A stretch of DNA of 32,585 nucleotides from the NCBI GenBank assembly GCA_022704525.1, contig JAKJGF010000024.1, positions 1 through 32,585 on the forward strand, read 5' to 3'. The translations under genes were made by a program, and so were the position numbers. Under the pieces are notes generated by a model, which worked only from the letters and a program-made list of their open reading frames with translations, did not search any database and was not told the DNA's origin. Positions within the stretch are counted from its first letter, which is position 1, and each line of letters begins with the position of its first letter. This DNA is from Bacillota bacterium. Lineage in GTDB: Bacteria; Vulcanimicrobiota; SpSt-956; JAKJGF01. Positions 24,150-32,585 of this stretch are shown here, piece after piece.

Positions 24150-25799
24150 ATGAGAGAAATAAATAGAAGAAGCTTTTTAAAGGCCTGTGCAGGCACTCTG
24201 TCGACATTCTGTCTGGGAGGGATGCCTCGAAAAATAGTGGCTCAGGATAATAAACTGGATATAATAATAAAAGGAGGAACTATTGTTGATGGTTCTGGTC
24301 ATGTAAGTTTTAAAGCAGATCTGGGAATAAAAAACGATATTATTGCTGTTATAGGTGATCTATCTGCATACTCCGGGCAAAAGATAATTGATGCTACTGA
24401 TAAAATAGTCTGTCCCGGTTTTATAGATATACATACTCATTATGATGGATGTGTAAAACCTGACCTGCCTGATGTGCCGACTAAATATACAGATGGTATA
24501 TATCAGGAAAGATTAAATAAAATATTACTCTTTCAGGGAGTAACTACTGTAATCGGTGGTAACTGCGGGTATTCTCCTTTAAATCTGGAAAAACATTTTG
24601 CCATTATGAAAAGAAAAGGTATTGCTCTTAATTATGGAGTTTTAATCGGTCATGCATCTCTAAGACAGAAAATAACAGGTTCTTCAAGGAAAGTTACACT
24701 TTTAACAAATGATGAAAAATCCGAATTAGAGCGTATCCTTATGAGGCTTATAAATCTGGGTGCTCTCGGTGTATCTACAGAACTTGAAAACTCTCCTGCT
24801 GCCCTTGCAAATACAGAAGAACTGCTATACCTATGTAAAATTATTGCCCCTTACAAATGTATGCTCGCTATACACAGACGAAGTGAAAATGAAGAAGCAG
24901 TTCGTTGGACTCAAGAGGCTGTAGATGTATGCAAGAAAGGTCAGATTACTGTTCAGATTTCTCATCTCAGGCTTATAGGAAAACCTTACTGGAATATGAA
25001 TGATGCCATGGTAGGTGTAGTATCAAAGGGTGTAGGTGCAAAATTCCCTGTGAGATGTGACTTCTATCCTTATGATTCCTGTCAGGGAAACCTGGAATAT
25101 ATATTTCCTCTATGGGCAAAAAAAGGAGGGTCCCTTAAGCAAAACCTTAAAGATTCAACTATGAAAGCCAGAGTCAGAATGCATCTACCGGAACAGTTTA
25201 ATTTAATATCAGCCGAGAATATAATAGTTTTTTCAAAGGCTTTACCTGATATATATGGTAAAAATCTTGTAGATGTTGCAAAAATACTGGATAAAACTCC
25301 AGCAGAAGCTGCCATAGAAATTGTTCTGGCAGATGAAAGCGGAAACGGCGGTCCTGTAATTTACCGTTATGCCATTTCAAGAGGCAATTATGAGAGCCTG
25401 GTTAAATCAAGTTTTGCCATTATATCCTCTGATGGAGGAATAAATTATGATGATCCTGAAATGACAAGTGTTGATCCCAGGATATTCGGTACATTTCCTA
25501 AATTATTTGGTCTTTATGTAAGGGATAAGAGATTTATTTCTGTTGAATCTGCTGTACAGCGTGTTACCTCTCTCCCGGCAGAACAATTGGGCTTAAAAAA
25601 TCGCGGATTATTGAGGGAAAAAATGATTGCCGATATAGTAGTATTTGATCTTCAGACTATTGCTGATCTGTCAACTTATGAATCTCCCCCTCGGTACCCT
25701 GCAGGTATAGAATATGTAGTTATATCAGGAAAGGTTGTTGTTGATAAAGGTTTATTTACAGGAGTAAAAGCAGGGAAGATAATAAAGAAATTTGAATGA
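24150..25799 (+). CDS. D-aminoacylase / N-acyl-D-amino-acid deacylase family amidohydrolase, Tat-exported
   Basis: A 549-residue zinc amidohydrolase. A twin-arginine signal (NRRSFLKA, residues 5-12) and a hydrophobic stretch predict folded export. The metal-site residues known for D-aminoacylases are all present: His95 and His97 (HTHYDG), Cys139 (GGNCGYSP), His242 (IHRRSE), His272 (ISHLR) and Asp428 (SSDGG). It likely removes acyl groups from N-acyl-D-amino acids, as in cell-wall-derived material. A gaaaggaagg site (24129-24138) suits ATG 24150; a TTG at 24141 is too close to it. It follows the tubulin-like gene by 94 bases. Substrate preference cannot be read from the sequence. Confidence 0.9.
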   Translation: MREINRRSFLKACAGTLSTFCLGGMPRKIVAQDNKLDIIIKGGTIVDGSGHVSFKADLGIKNDIIAVIGDLSAYSGQKIIDATDKIVCPGFIDIHTHYDGCVKPDLPDVPTKYTDGIYQERLNKILLFQGVTTVIGGNCGYSPLNLEKHFAIMKRKGIALNYGVLIGHASLRQKITGSSRKVTLLTNDEKSELERILMRLINLGALGVSTELENSPAALANTEELLYLCKIIAPYKCMLAIHRRSENEEAVRWTQEAVDVCKKGQITVQISHLRLIGKPYWNMNDAMVGVVSKGVGAKFPVRCDFYPYDSCQGNLEYIFPLWAKKGGSLKQNLKDSTMKARVRMHLPEQFNLISAENIIVFSKALPDIYGKNLVDVAKILDKTPAEAAIEIVLADESGNGGPVIYRYAISRGNYESLVKSSFAIISSDGGINYDDPEMTSVDPRIFGTFPKLFGLYVRDKRFISVESAVQRVTSLPAEQLGLKNRGLLREKMIADIVVFDLQTIADLSTYESPPRYPAGIEYVVISGKVVVDKGLFTGVKAGKIIKKFE

Positions 25800-25877
25800 A
25801 TTAAAGGGCTTTAAAGTAAATTGTCGAATCTTAGCCGAATGTTAGTTGTTATATATTTGAAAGCTAATAGATAATAA

Positions 25878-26840
25878 ATGATGCGAAAATATGTAAAGAG
25901 AACGTCAGCAAATATATATTTTATTTTAGTTATTCTAATTTTCTCTCTTTTGTTTGTTATTTATGGTTTAATGCGGTATATGTTCAGTACTGATACCTCT
26001 GTTCTAATTCATGGGGCCTTTATAATTTCAGGTATTGTTTTTGCATTTCTATCAGTTGGCATTCTTCTTGAGTTACTTGAGAGTGAAGGCATAGAATATA
26101 TAGTGAGAGATGATACGATTTCCATAGCTAAATTATGGTTTTTAAAAGGATATTCTTTAAAGTGGAACAATATTAAAGTGTTTAATACGTATAAAATCGG
26201 GTCCGGAGATCATTATAAAAGGCTTTATATCCTTAAGGATGATGAAGGACAGGAACTTGGTTTCGGAGAGGAATTATATAATGTTCAGGAGTTAGTTCAA
26301 TATATAAAAGAAAAAACTGGAATTGAACCGGTAGAACAGTTGTTACCAGAGAAAATTAATATAAAGAATTTTTATTATTTTACACGTAAAGAAAAAGATA
26401 TTAACCCATATACTTCAGGTTTTAAAGTCCATAATTCCTTTAATATAGTAATTTTATTGTTACTTTTGGGTCTGAGTTTTTTTATGCAGCATAGAGTGTC
26501 GTCAATGGCGGAAGAGACAAAAAGAACTTATTTTTTTATACAGATTGTTATAGGGATTCTTTTAACAGTAGGAATAGCAAATTTCATTTTTTATTTTATT
26601 CAGAAAAATCGAACTGTTACAAAATTATCAGAAATACTCCTTATGTTTATTAACCTGGTAGTAGTATTATTTTTTCTTTCCTTATCTATGATGCTGATTT
26701 ATGCTTACCCCAGGTTCTCTCTTGTATTTTCTAATTTTTACGTAATACTAATAGTGGGGTTAATAGTTTTTGTATTTCTTGCCCTGGGAAATACACGGGC
26801 TATTCTGTGGATAGTGAAAAATATTCAGAGAGAAAGTTAA
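25878..26840 (+). CDS. Membrane protein with a PH-like cytoplasmic domain
   Basis: A 320-residue protein of unknown function. Two N-terminal hydrophobic helices (about 12-31 and 43-66) are followed by a soluble region (70-150) of alternating strands ending in a helix (EYIVRDDTISIAKLW, then LYILKDDEGQELGFGEE, then VQELVQYIKEKTG), the pattern of bacterial PH-like (bPH2) domains. Four more helices follow (about 187-203, 219-241, 252-275, 286-303). Two adjacent ATG codons (25878 and 25881) are possible starts and no ribosome site is visible. It converges on the exonuclease gene with a 4-base gap. Confidence 0.72.
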   Translation: MMRKYVKRTSANIYFILVILIFSLLFVIYGLMRYMFSTDTSVLIHGAFIISGIVFAFLSVGILLELLESEGIEYIVRDDTISIAKLWFLKGYSLKWNNIKVFNTYKIGSGDHYKRLYILKDDEGQELGFGEELYNVQELVQYIKEKTGIEPVEQLLPEKINIKNFYYFTRKEKDINPYTSGFKVHNSFNIVILLLLLGLSFFMQHRVSSMAEETKRTYFFIQIVIGILLTVGIANFIFYFIQKNRTVTKLSEILLMFINLVVVLFFLSLSMMLIYAYPRFSLVFSNFYVILIVGLIVFVFLALGNTRAILWIVKNIQRES

Positions 26841-26844
26841 TTGG

Positions 26845-27588
26845 TCAGATAGATGGAAAATCTAGATTTACCGTTCTGATTTTATCCTGTTTTTTATCGT
26901 AATATTTCAGATATCCGTATTTCCTTCCATATAGAAACAAATCCCTTGTAATTGTTACATCCTGTTTACAGTATTCGATTATCTTTTCTATTTCCCCATT
27001 TTTAAACCACTCAATGGACTGTAGTCCATCGGCACTTTTCTCTACACTGAGGGTGGTTTTTGCAAGGGCATTCAGGCTTATTCTGTGGCCGAGTTTCTTA
27101 TAAACCTCATGGAGGATATCATAAGCAGGTAAAGAGGAGAGAGAAAAATCCGGTATATAGGGCTGTATAACTCTGTAATCAAAGCGTTTTATGTTAAAGC
27201 CCACAATCAGGTTTGCCTTCTGTAGTTTATTTACAAGGAGCATTAAATTTTCTTCACTGTAGTGCTCGAATTTATCTTCTTTACTGCTGTATATTACAAC
27301 TACAGCCACTTTCATATCTTCTATATTATTCCATCCCCCTACTTCATTTGCAGATAGCTGAGTTTCTACATCCAGATATATTATATCTTCTTCTTTTTTC
27401 TCAGGCACTCTGTTTAAAACTGCCTCTATATGGTGACACATACCTTTTGCTTTATACACAGGACATGTGCAGGTATGACTTTCAAATAGATCATCAGAAA
27501 TAAGTACTTTATAAATTTTTTCAGAAGAGGTTTTTATTGTAAATAACAGGGGACTATTACTTTCTATATGAAATTGTTCTTCTTTCAT
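26845..27588 (-). CDS. SWIM zinc-finger / DEDDy 3'-5' exonuclease fusion
   Basis: A 247-residue two-domain protein. The N-terminus carries a SWIM-type zinc finger (CTCPVYKAKGMCHH: Cys40, Cys42, Cys51, His53), usually involved in nucleic-acid or protein binding. Residues about 66-225 form an RNase H-like exonuclease: motif I DVET (Asp73, Glu75), motif II GFNIKRFDYRV (Asn132, Asp137) and motif III YCKQD (Tyr206, Asp210), making a complete DEDDy set; LGHRISLNALAKTTL is typical of the YprB-like RNase_H_2 branch. Likely a DNA or RNA trimming or repair enzyme. It is divergent from the 27734 gene and shares a 145-base upstream region with it. Confidence 0.85.
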   Translation of the reverse strand: MKEEQFHIESNSPLLFTIKTSSEKIYKVLISDDLFESHTCTCPVYKAKGMCHHIEAVLNRVPEKKEEDIIYLDVETQLSANEVGGWNNIEDMKVAVVVIYSSKEDKFEHYSEENLMLLVNKLQKANLIVGFNIKRFDYRVIQPYIPDFSLSSLPAYDILHEVYKKLGHRISLNALAKTTLSVEKSADGLQSIEWFKNGEIEKIIEYCKQDVTITRDLFLYGRKYGYLKYYDKKQDKIRTVNLDFPSI

Positions 27589-27675
27589 TATAAATTCTTA
27601 CTCCCGGCTTATTCCATATGAATATTATTTCAATTTCTTAACACTTTTTCCTTTAAAGAAAATAAATTAATTGTG

Positions 27676-27703
27676 TTGTTATCTTTGTTTTTTATGCTAT
27701 AAT
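27676..27703 (+). promoter_or_regulatory. Near-consensus extended -10 promoter
   Basis: TTGTTA (27676-27681), a 16-base spacer and TATAAT (27698-27703) with TG at the extended position (tgcTATAAT). A start near 27710 gives a leader of about 24 bases containing aggagaggg, just before the 64-residue gene at 27734. One of the best promoters in the window. Confidence 0.7.
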
Positions 27704-27733
27704 TATAGAATAAATCAGGAGAGGGGATACACT

Positions 27734-27928
27734 ATGGGATTTTATATAAATGTTTGTCCTTCTATGGTAATGAGAATAATTGAGTTTAAGAATAGAGTAA
27801 AAGATAAAATTAAAGTTGGAGTTGATATAGGTAAAAAAGGTAGATTAGATACAGACCTGGAAAATCTTATAAAAAATCTTGATGATCTGGAGGACACCTG
27901 GAAAGAACAGATGGATATCCAGAAATAG
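27734..27928 (+). CDS. Small unrecognised protein, 64 residues
   Basis: A 64-residue charged protein (MGFYINVCPSMVMRIIEF, then a Lys/Asp-rich second half ending LEDTWKEQMDIQK) with no recognised family. A promoter at 27676-27703 and the ribosome site aggagaggg (27718-27726) support it as real. The frame opens earlier at 27671, but that start lies within the promoter and is rejected. The C-terminal half could form an amphipathic helix. It precedes the WD40/TPR gene by 57 bases and may be transcribed with it. Confidence 0.65.
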   Translation: MGFYINVCPSMVMRIIEFKNRVKDKIKVGVDIGKKGRLDTDLENLIKNLDDLEDTWKEQMDIQK

Positions 27929-27985
27929 TGTTTTCTTCATTATTATAAGAAATCTGTAAAGAAATTTCTCCGGTGTAGTATTATT

Positions 27986-30900
27986 ATGGATAAAGATAGC
28001 CTTATAAGTGAAAGAAAAATTCTCCGCATCAGTCAATTAAATAAAATAGAGCTTATACCTGAACTTATTGGAGATGAAAAGCTGGAATTTTCTGAAGATG
28101 GTTCAATGCTTTTGGGAATTAGTTCAAATGGCACTTTTAATGTTTATGATATAGAGAAGAAAACAATCATAAGAAATTATGGAGCTAACTACTGTTTTTT
28201 TGATTGTACTGATTTTTCTCCTGATGGAAAATTTTTTGCTTCAAAAAAGAGTAATTTTTCACCTGTTATAAATGTATGGTATACGGAGTCCAGGAAATTA
28301 TTTAATACTTTTGAAGGACATTCCGGTACTATTCAATCTATTTGTTTTGCCAGTAACGAAGCATTTATATCCCTTTCAAATATTCAAATGTTACGTTCTA
28401 TAAAAGTAGAAGTAAAAATATGGGATATCATCGGAAGACGTTGTATAAGGACATTTCTGGAAACCAGTCTGGTCAATGCAAAAAAGGTTTTCTCTTCCCC
28501 TGACGGAAACTATTTAGTAATTATATATCCCCGTAAAATTCAGATCTGTTCAAGTTCTACAGGGGATTTTATAGCCTATATAGGTGGCCTTGATGAACAT
28601 ATAGATAAGGTCAGTTTTTCTTCTGACGGTAAGAAGCTGGCTATAATAACAAGACAGAATAGATTAAAGATATGTAATACCTTTGATGGGCGACGTATTA
28701 AGGAATTACAGCTGGAAGATCCAGGAGAAATAAAAGAGATTATCTTTTCCCATGATAGTAATTCCATAATGGTTATTACATCACCTGATAATAAGTTCAG
28801 AGTATTTGATATAAAAACAGGTGATAAATTTTTCGATATAGATTTAAATGAAGAACTTCACAGTAAAATTATGGGCTTTTGTATTTCTTTTGGAGGAAGA
28901 TATTTAGCGGCTCAATTTAAAAATTATACATTAATATATGAAATAATATGGGAAGGAGAAAGCTCAAAAGTCTTTTCTGATTTTGAGAATTTTCTTGCCT
29001 ATGGAAATAGTTTTTTAAAACAGGGCTTAGTGGAAAAGGCTTATGAAAGTTTTAAGAAAGCTATTTCAATAAAGGGATATGAAGAAAATACTCTTGCTCT
29101 GGAAGGTTTAAGAATCTGTGAAAAGAGAATAGAAATAAGCAAAATGGTTCTTCTTGGGGAGCATTATTTTCAGGAAAGGGCCTACGAAAAAGTAGAAAAT
29201 CTTTATAATGAACTTTTAGAGATTAAAGAACTGGATGCAAGAACAAGATTTTTACTTTCCGATAAGATAGAAGATATAAAATTAATAAGAAATTTAAATA
29301 ACTTCTCAGAAGATTTTAAACTGCATAATATTAAGGAAATTGATGATTCCTTCTCAGCCTACGGTGTATATTTCAGAATTTACAAAGAAAATCTCGGTAA
29401 ATTACTGAACTATATAAAATATTTATCAAAAGTTACTGATTTACCTGCAGATATGTGGAATATGATCGGTTATGCTTATTCTGCCAATATGCAGTTTTAT
29501 GAAGCCCTGGCAAGCTTTAAAAAGGCTTATATCCTGGAGGCTGAACATAAGTCATATCATAGAAATTATGCCTGGGCTCTTTATTATGATGGACAATATG
29601 TTAATTCATTTTCTGAATTTAATAAATTATATGATAAAACAGGACAGGATGAGGAGATATTAATAGATATGGCAGTTGCAATGACAGGAAAAGATAATAA
29701 TCTGAATGATTCTCTTGAGATATTCTCACAGATAACCAGAAGAAACCCTTCATCAATCAGAGCAAATCTGTATTTTGGAGAATTATTGTCGGGAATAAAT
29801 GACTTTTTCCCTACTTTTTTTAACCCTGCTCCTGATAAAGAAAGAGCTTTACATTATCTAAATAAGGCAGAAGAACTTAATCCTCATCTTATTCGTATAA
29901 AGTCTTCCCTGGATTATGCTAAAAATGGTATTTTTGCAAAGTTAGAAGATAACTCTGACGATTATTCTGATAGAGATTTCTTTAGCATGTTATACGGTGA
30001 TTCCCTCAGAGGAAAAAACTGGTCTATTCTGGAAACTTATATGGGGCAACACAGTGGACCTATAAAACATATTTTATTCTCAAAACCCGGTAATATATTT
30101 CTCTCTCTGGGAGAAAAAAGTGATAAGATGATCTGTTATATCCATCAGAACCGCAGGTGGAAACATGTATCTATGGGTCTGGAAAAAATAGGTATCTCCT
30201 TTATAGCCATATCTAAAAGAGGAGAATATATAGCTTCTTCAGGAAAAGGTGAAGTTATAAACCTGTGGGGTTATAATGATGGGGAATATAAATTTTTAAG
30301 AGGATGGCGGAGTCTTCAGAATAATATAAACAATCTTTTTTTTATTCAGGGAGGAAAACAGCTTGTTTCCTGTGGAAAAAATCAAAATCTCAAGTTCTGG
30401 GACGTGGAAAGTGGTATTTGTTTAAAGACTTATAAAGATGATACCTTTCATCCGTCAGAATTAGACATATCTTCAGATGAAAGAAGATTTATTTCTGTAT
30501 GTTCAGATAAAACTATTAAATTATTTGATACAGATACAGGAAAATGTAGTGGGACTTTCCCGAAATGTTCGATTTCAATTACCAGTATTAAATTCTCCCC
30601 TGATAATAAATATATTGTCTCAGGAGATACGGAGGGAGATGTTAAGTTATGGGATATAAATAATCTGACATGTATTAATTCTATTTCAACTCAACAGGGT
30701 AAAATAAGGAAATTATATTTTTCTCCTGATGGAGAGTTTCTTTTTATATGGGGGAAAGAGCTTTTTATCTGGAATCTCTCAAAAAATTTTAAGGAAGATC
30801 TTGAGTTTTGCAGTAAAGGTGTCACTTGCCTTGCATTTTCTCCTGATAATAATCTTGTGGTAACAGGTGATAATAGAGGTGTTATAAAAATCTGGCATAA

Positions 30901-31132
30901 ATCTATAATATGTGAGCTGAATTATATATATTATTTAATCAGTGATAAAGTAATGGTGTCAAATTTTCATGAAGCATTTAAAAAGAAGAATATTCACTTT
31001 GAACCTGTTCAATCTAGTAATGATTTTAAAGAACAGGAAACCATTAAAATTCCCCAGGAAAAGACAGATAAATATGAACCTGCAGGATTAAGAAATGCAT
31101 GGAAAAATGTAATTAATTTGTTTAATAAATAG
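27986..31132 (+). CDS. WD40-TPR-WD40 scaffold protein
   Basis: A 1048-residue protein without signal peptide or membrane helix, so probably cytoplasmic. Residues about 30-325 contain WD40-like repeats (for example FSPDGKFFASKKS, then KVWDI-like VEVKIWDIIGRRC). Residues about 332-430 and 460-650 are TPR helices (AYGNSFLKQGLVEKAYESFK, MWNMIGYAYSANMQFYEALA). Residues about 682-975 are a second WD40 propeller, with clear units such as KFSPDNKYIVSGDTEGDVKLWD. Such architecture normally scaffolds protein complexes; no catalytic domain is seen. The ATG has only a weak site upstream (ccggtgtag). Partners may include the other TPR or membrane proteins here, but that is a guess. Confidence 0.85.
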   Translation: MDKDSLISERKILRISQLNKIELIPELIGDEKLEFSEDGSMLLGISSNGTFNVYDIEKKTIIRNYGANYCFFDCTDFSPDGKFFASKKSNFSPVINVWYTESRKLFNTFEGHSGTIQSICFASNEAFISLSNIQMLRSIKVEVKIWDIIGRRCIRTFLETSLVNAKKVFSSPDGNYLVIIYPRKIQICSSSTGDFIAYIGGLDEHIDKVSFSSDGKKLAIITRQNRLKICNTFDGRRIKELQLEDPGEIKEIIFSHDSNSIMVITSPDNKFRVFDIKTGDKFFDIDLNEELHSKIMGFCISFGGRYLAAQFKNYTLIYEIIWEGESSKVFSDFENFLAYGNSFLKQGLVEKAYESFKKAISIKGYEENTLALEGLRICEKRIEISKMVLLGEHYFQERAYEKVENLYNELLEIKELDARTRFLLSDKIEDIKLIRNLNNFSEDFKLHNIKEIDDSFSAYGVYFRIYKENLGKLLNYIKYLSKVTDLPADMWNMIGYAYSANMQFYEALASFKKAYILEAEHKSYHRNYAWALYYDGQYVNSFSEFNKLYDKTGQDEEILIDMAVAMTGKDNNLNDSLEIFSQITRRNPSSIRANLYFGELLSGINDFFPTFFNPAPDKERALHYLNKAEELNPHLIRIKSSLDYAKNGIFAKLEDNSDDYSDRDFFSMLYGDSLRGKNWSILETYMGQHSGPIKHILFSKPGNIFLSLGEKSDKMICYIHQNRRWKHVSMGLEKIGISFIAISKRGEYIASSGKGEVINLWGYNDGEYKFLRGWRSLQNNINNLFFIQGGKQLVSCGKNQNLKFWDVESGICLKTYKDDTFHPSELDISSDERRFISVCSDKTIKLFDTDTGKCSGTFPKCSISITSIKFSPDNKYIVSGDTEGDVKLWDINNLTCINSISTQQGKIRKLYFSPDGEFLFIWGKELFIWNLSKNFKEDLEFCSKGVTCLAFSPDNNLVVTGDNRGVIKIWHKSIICELNYIYYLISDKVMVSNFHEAFKKKNIHFEPVQSSNDFKEQETIKIPQEKTDKYEPAGLRNAWKNVINLFNK

Positions 31133-31226
31133 ATTCATAAATAAGTGAAAAGAGGAAAAGGGTGCACAATGAATAAATTATAGATTGTTACTAGAAAATA
31201 ACTATAAATTTTAGGAGGCTGTTTTT

Positions 31227-32447
31227 ATGAAAGAAAAATTAAAAGTTTATTTTGAATCCAGACGAGAGGAAATAACAGAATATACTATTTCTATTTTGAA
31301 GGAAATGGTTCGTGAAAAAACTGTAAATGCAGGTAAAGATAGTTTAAAAGATTTTCCATATCTTACAATTCCGGGTGAAGAAAGTAAGGTTGCCCGAATA
31401 GTTATGAGAGAACTTGACAAATACGGTATACCTTATGATGTGAGGGAACTCGTTAAGGGAAGAGCCAATGTTATAGGTTATTATGGTAAAGGCGAACCTT
31501 CCCTTCTGGTAGGAACCCATATGGATGTAGTTCCTCCAGGAGACGGATGGGACAGCGATCCTTTTGAACCTTATATTAGAGATGGTAAAATATATGGCCG
31601 TGGAGTCCTGGATAACAAAGGACCTCTGGTGTGTACACTTGTTACTATGAAGATATTTAAGGAATTAGGAATTGACCTTTCCGGAAGTTTTATGCTTGGG
31701 GCCATAGTAAGTGAGGAATTCAGAGAAAAAGGTGAGATGGATCCCGGGATAGAATTCTTAATTAAAGAAAAGCATCTTTCCCCGAAATATGCTATAATTC
31801 CTGATATAGGAGAAAATATGGAGAAGATTGATATTGCAGAAAAGGGCCGTCTTGTAGTAAAAGTGATTTCCACAGGTAAACAGGCACATGGTTCCACACC
31901 TGAAAGAGGAATAAATGCAGTATTTATGATGAATGATTTCCTGGTAAAATTGAAAAATCTTAAAATGTCATACAAAGAACATAAATATCTTGGTAACCCT
32001 TCTTTAAATCTTGGTGTTATAAGAGGTGGTTCTGCAGCAAATATTGTTCCTGCCCGATGTGAAGTTCTTCTTGATATACGTTATTTACCAGGTCAGACTG
32101 GAGAAGGAATAGTTCAGGAACTTAAAACCCTTGCAGGAGAAGTGGAAGGTAAATTTGATTTTCATATTGAACAGTGCAGTTATCCTCATGAGATTGAACC
32201 TGATAATATACTTGTAAAGACAATACAGAAAAATTCAAAGGATATTACAGGAATTGAACCTTTTCCCTTTGGTCTCGGAGGAGGCACCTTTGCAAAATCA
32301 TTTAATCTGGCAGGTATTATAGCTGTAGGGTTTGGCCCCGGTGATGATTTCGCTTTTCATGTATCCAATGAATATGTAGAAATTAAACAACTGGTAGATT
32401 TTTCACATCTTTTGGGTGCCATAGCTATTGATTTGTTGTGTAAATAA
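31227..32447 (+). CDS. M20 family metallopeptidase (ArgE/DapE/PepV-like)
   Basis: A 406-residue di-zinc amidohydrolase/peptidase. Metal ligands and catalytic residues are all visible: His98 and Asp100 (GTHMDVVPPG), Asp129 (GRGVLDNKG), the catalytic Glu163 followed by Glu164 (SEEF), Asp193 (PDIGE) and His378 (AFHVSNEY). The lid/dimerisation domain starts with GKQAHGSTPERGIN (His221). The substrate could be a dipeptide, an acetylated or succinylated amino acid; family members cannot be told apart here. A strong ttaggaggct site precedes the ATG. It is 94 bases after the WD40/TPR gene with no clear terminator between. Confidence 0.92.
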   Translation: MKEKLKVYFESRREEITEYTISILKEMVREKTVNAGKDSLKDFPYLTIPGEESKVARIVMRELDKYGIPYDVRELVKGRANVIGYYGKGEPSLLVGTHMDVVPPGDGWDSDPFEPYIRDGKIYGRGVLDNKGPLVCTLVTMKIFKELGIDLSGSFMLGAIVSEEFREKGEMDPGIEFLIKEKHLSPKYAIIPDIGENMEKIDIAEKGRLVVKVISTGKQAHGSTPERGINAVFMMNDFLVKLKNLKMSYKEHKYLGNPSLNLGVIRGGSAANIVPARCEVLLDIRYLPGQTGEGIVQELKTLAGEVEGKFDFHIEQCSYPHEIEPDNILVKTIQKNSKDITGIEPFPFGLGGGTFAKSFNLAGIIAVGFGPGDDFAFHVSNEYVEIKQLVDFSHLLGAIAIDLLCK

Positions 32448-32498
32448 TTATATAATAAGTTTCTAAAGGTAATTTTTTGACAAGTGGAGGAAGGATGT

Positions 32499-32585
32499 AT
32501 GAGTGAAGAAGAAAAACGCATCTGTCATCCTGATGGCCGGATAAAGTATATAGATACACCTGAAGGCAGATATAAATTTAATTAT
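32499..32585 (+). CDS. Start of an unrecognised gene (partial)
   Basis: A frame opens at ATG 32499 and runs off the window after 29 codons (MSEEEKRICHPDGRIKYID, then TPEGRYKFNY). A gtggaggaagg site (32484-32494) precedes it by 4 bases. I do not recognise the sequence. It lies 51 bases after the M20 gene on the same strand. Confidence 0.6.
   Translation, partial: MSEEEKRICHPDGRIKYIDTPEGRYKFNY

Noticed and set aside
27213..27503. 96-codon plus-strand frame
   Set aside because: Antisense shadow of the SWIM-exonuclease gene with low-complexity Leu/Tyr/Cys composition.
31185..31208. Promoter TTGTTA ... TATAAA before the M20 gene
   Set aside because: Spacer is only 12 bases, too short for a sigma-A promoter.
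1..32585. tRNA or rRNA genes
   Set aside because: I saw no cloverleaf-like segment or rRNA signature in the gaps, though a covariance search was not possible.

Overview
The window is about 32.6 kb of AT-rich bacterial DNA. It starts inside the S10-spc-alpha ribosomal protein superoperon and runs into an accessory region of envelope, regulatory and peptidase genes. The gene order L16-L29-S17-L14-L24-L5-S14-S8-L6-L18-S5-L15-secY-adk-map-L36-S13-S11-S4-rpoA-L17, followed by ecfA1-ecfA2-ecfT-truA, is the arrangement typical of Firmicutes and some low-GC candidate phyla. S14, S4, L36 and adenylate kinase are all zinc-cysteine forms. The Tat-signal enzyme, lipoprotein with Thr/Pro linker, tubulin-like protein and WD40/TPR proteins are less typical of classical Firmicutes. 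I suspect an uncultivated low-GC lineage, but I cannot name a phylum from the sequence alone.

Region 1 (1-12013): tightly packed translation and secretion genes, all on the plus strand, with small gaps and strong Shine-Dalgarno sites. Two genes usually found here are absent: rpmD (L30) between rpsE and rplO, and infA (IF-1) between map and rpmJ. Many starts are TTG or GTG. Region 2 (10356-13665): an energy-coupling-factor module (two ATPases and the T component) and the tRNA pseudouridine synthase truA, probably read through from the ribosomal operon. Region 3 (13666-14052): a 387-base gap with a 254-bp long imperfect inverted repeat that resembles a MITE or a structured RNA.

Region 4 (14053-17910): an exported TPR protein, facing a minus-strand pair made of a lipoprotein (carboxypeptidase-regulatory-like domain, Thr/Pro linker, beta-propeller) and an M23-like protein with one altered zinc ligand. 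A perfect 15-bp bidirectional terminator separates the pair. Region 5 (18189-25799): a plus-strand run led by a good extended -10 promoter. It encodes a six-helix membrane protein, a secreted Cys-based phosphatase, a 1242-residue membrane-anchored tubulin-like protein whose tubulin GTP-binding signature looks lost, and a Tat-exported D-aminoacylase-type amidohydrolase. Region 6 (25878-32585): a membrane protein with a PH-like loop, a minus-strand SWIM zinc-finger/DEDDy exonuclease fusion, a 64-residue orphan protein with a near-consensus promoter, a 1048-residue WD40-TPR-WD40 scaffold, an M20 metallopeptidase, and the first 29 codons of an unknown gene.

The most distinctive feature runs through the whole window: arrays of degenerate heptanucleotides (GTGANNN, and its complement TCACNNN, plus CTATCAG-like and ATGCTGA-like variants) at gene boundaries. 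Paired arrays always run GTGA first and TCAC second, so they can fold back. Three genes take their stop codon from an array, several ORFs open spuriously 5' through the TCAC arm, and one array appears to encode the hydrophobic core of a signal peptide. The best candidates for a previously undescribed system are these arrays and the membrane protein/phosphatase/pseudo-tubulin cluster.
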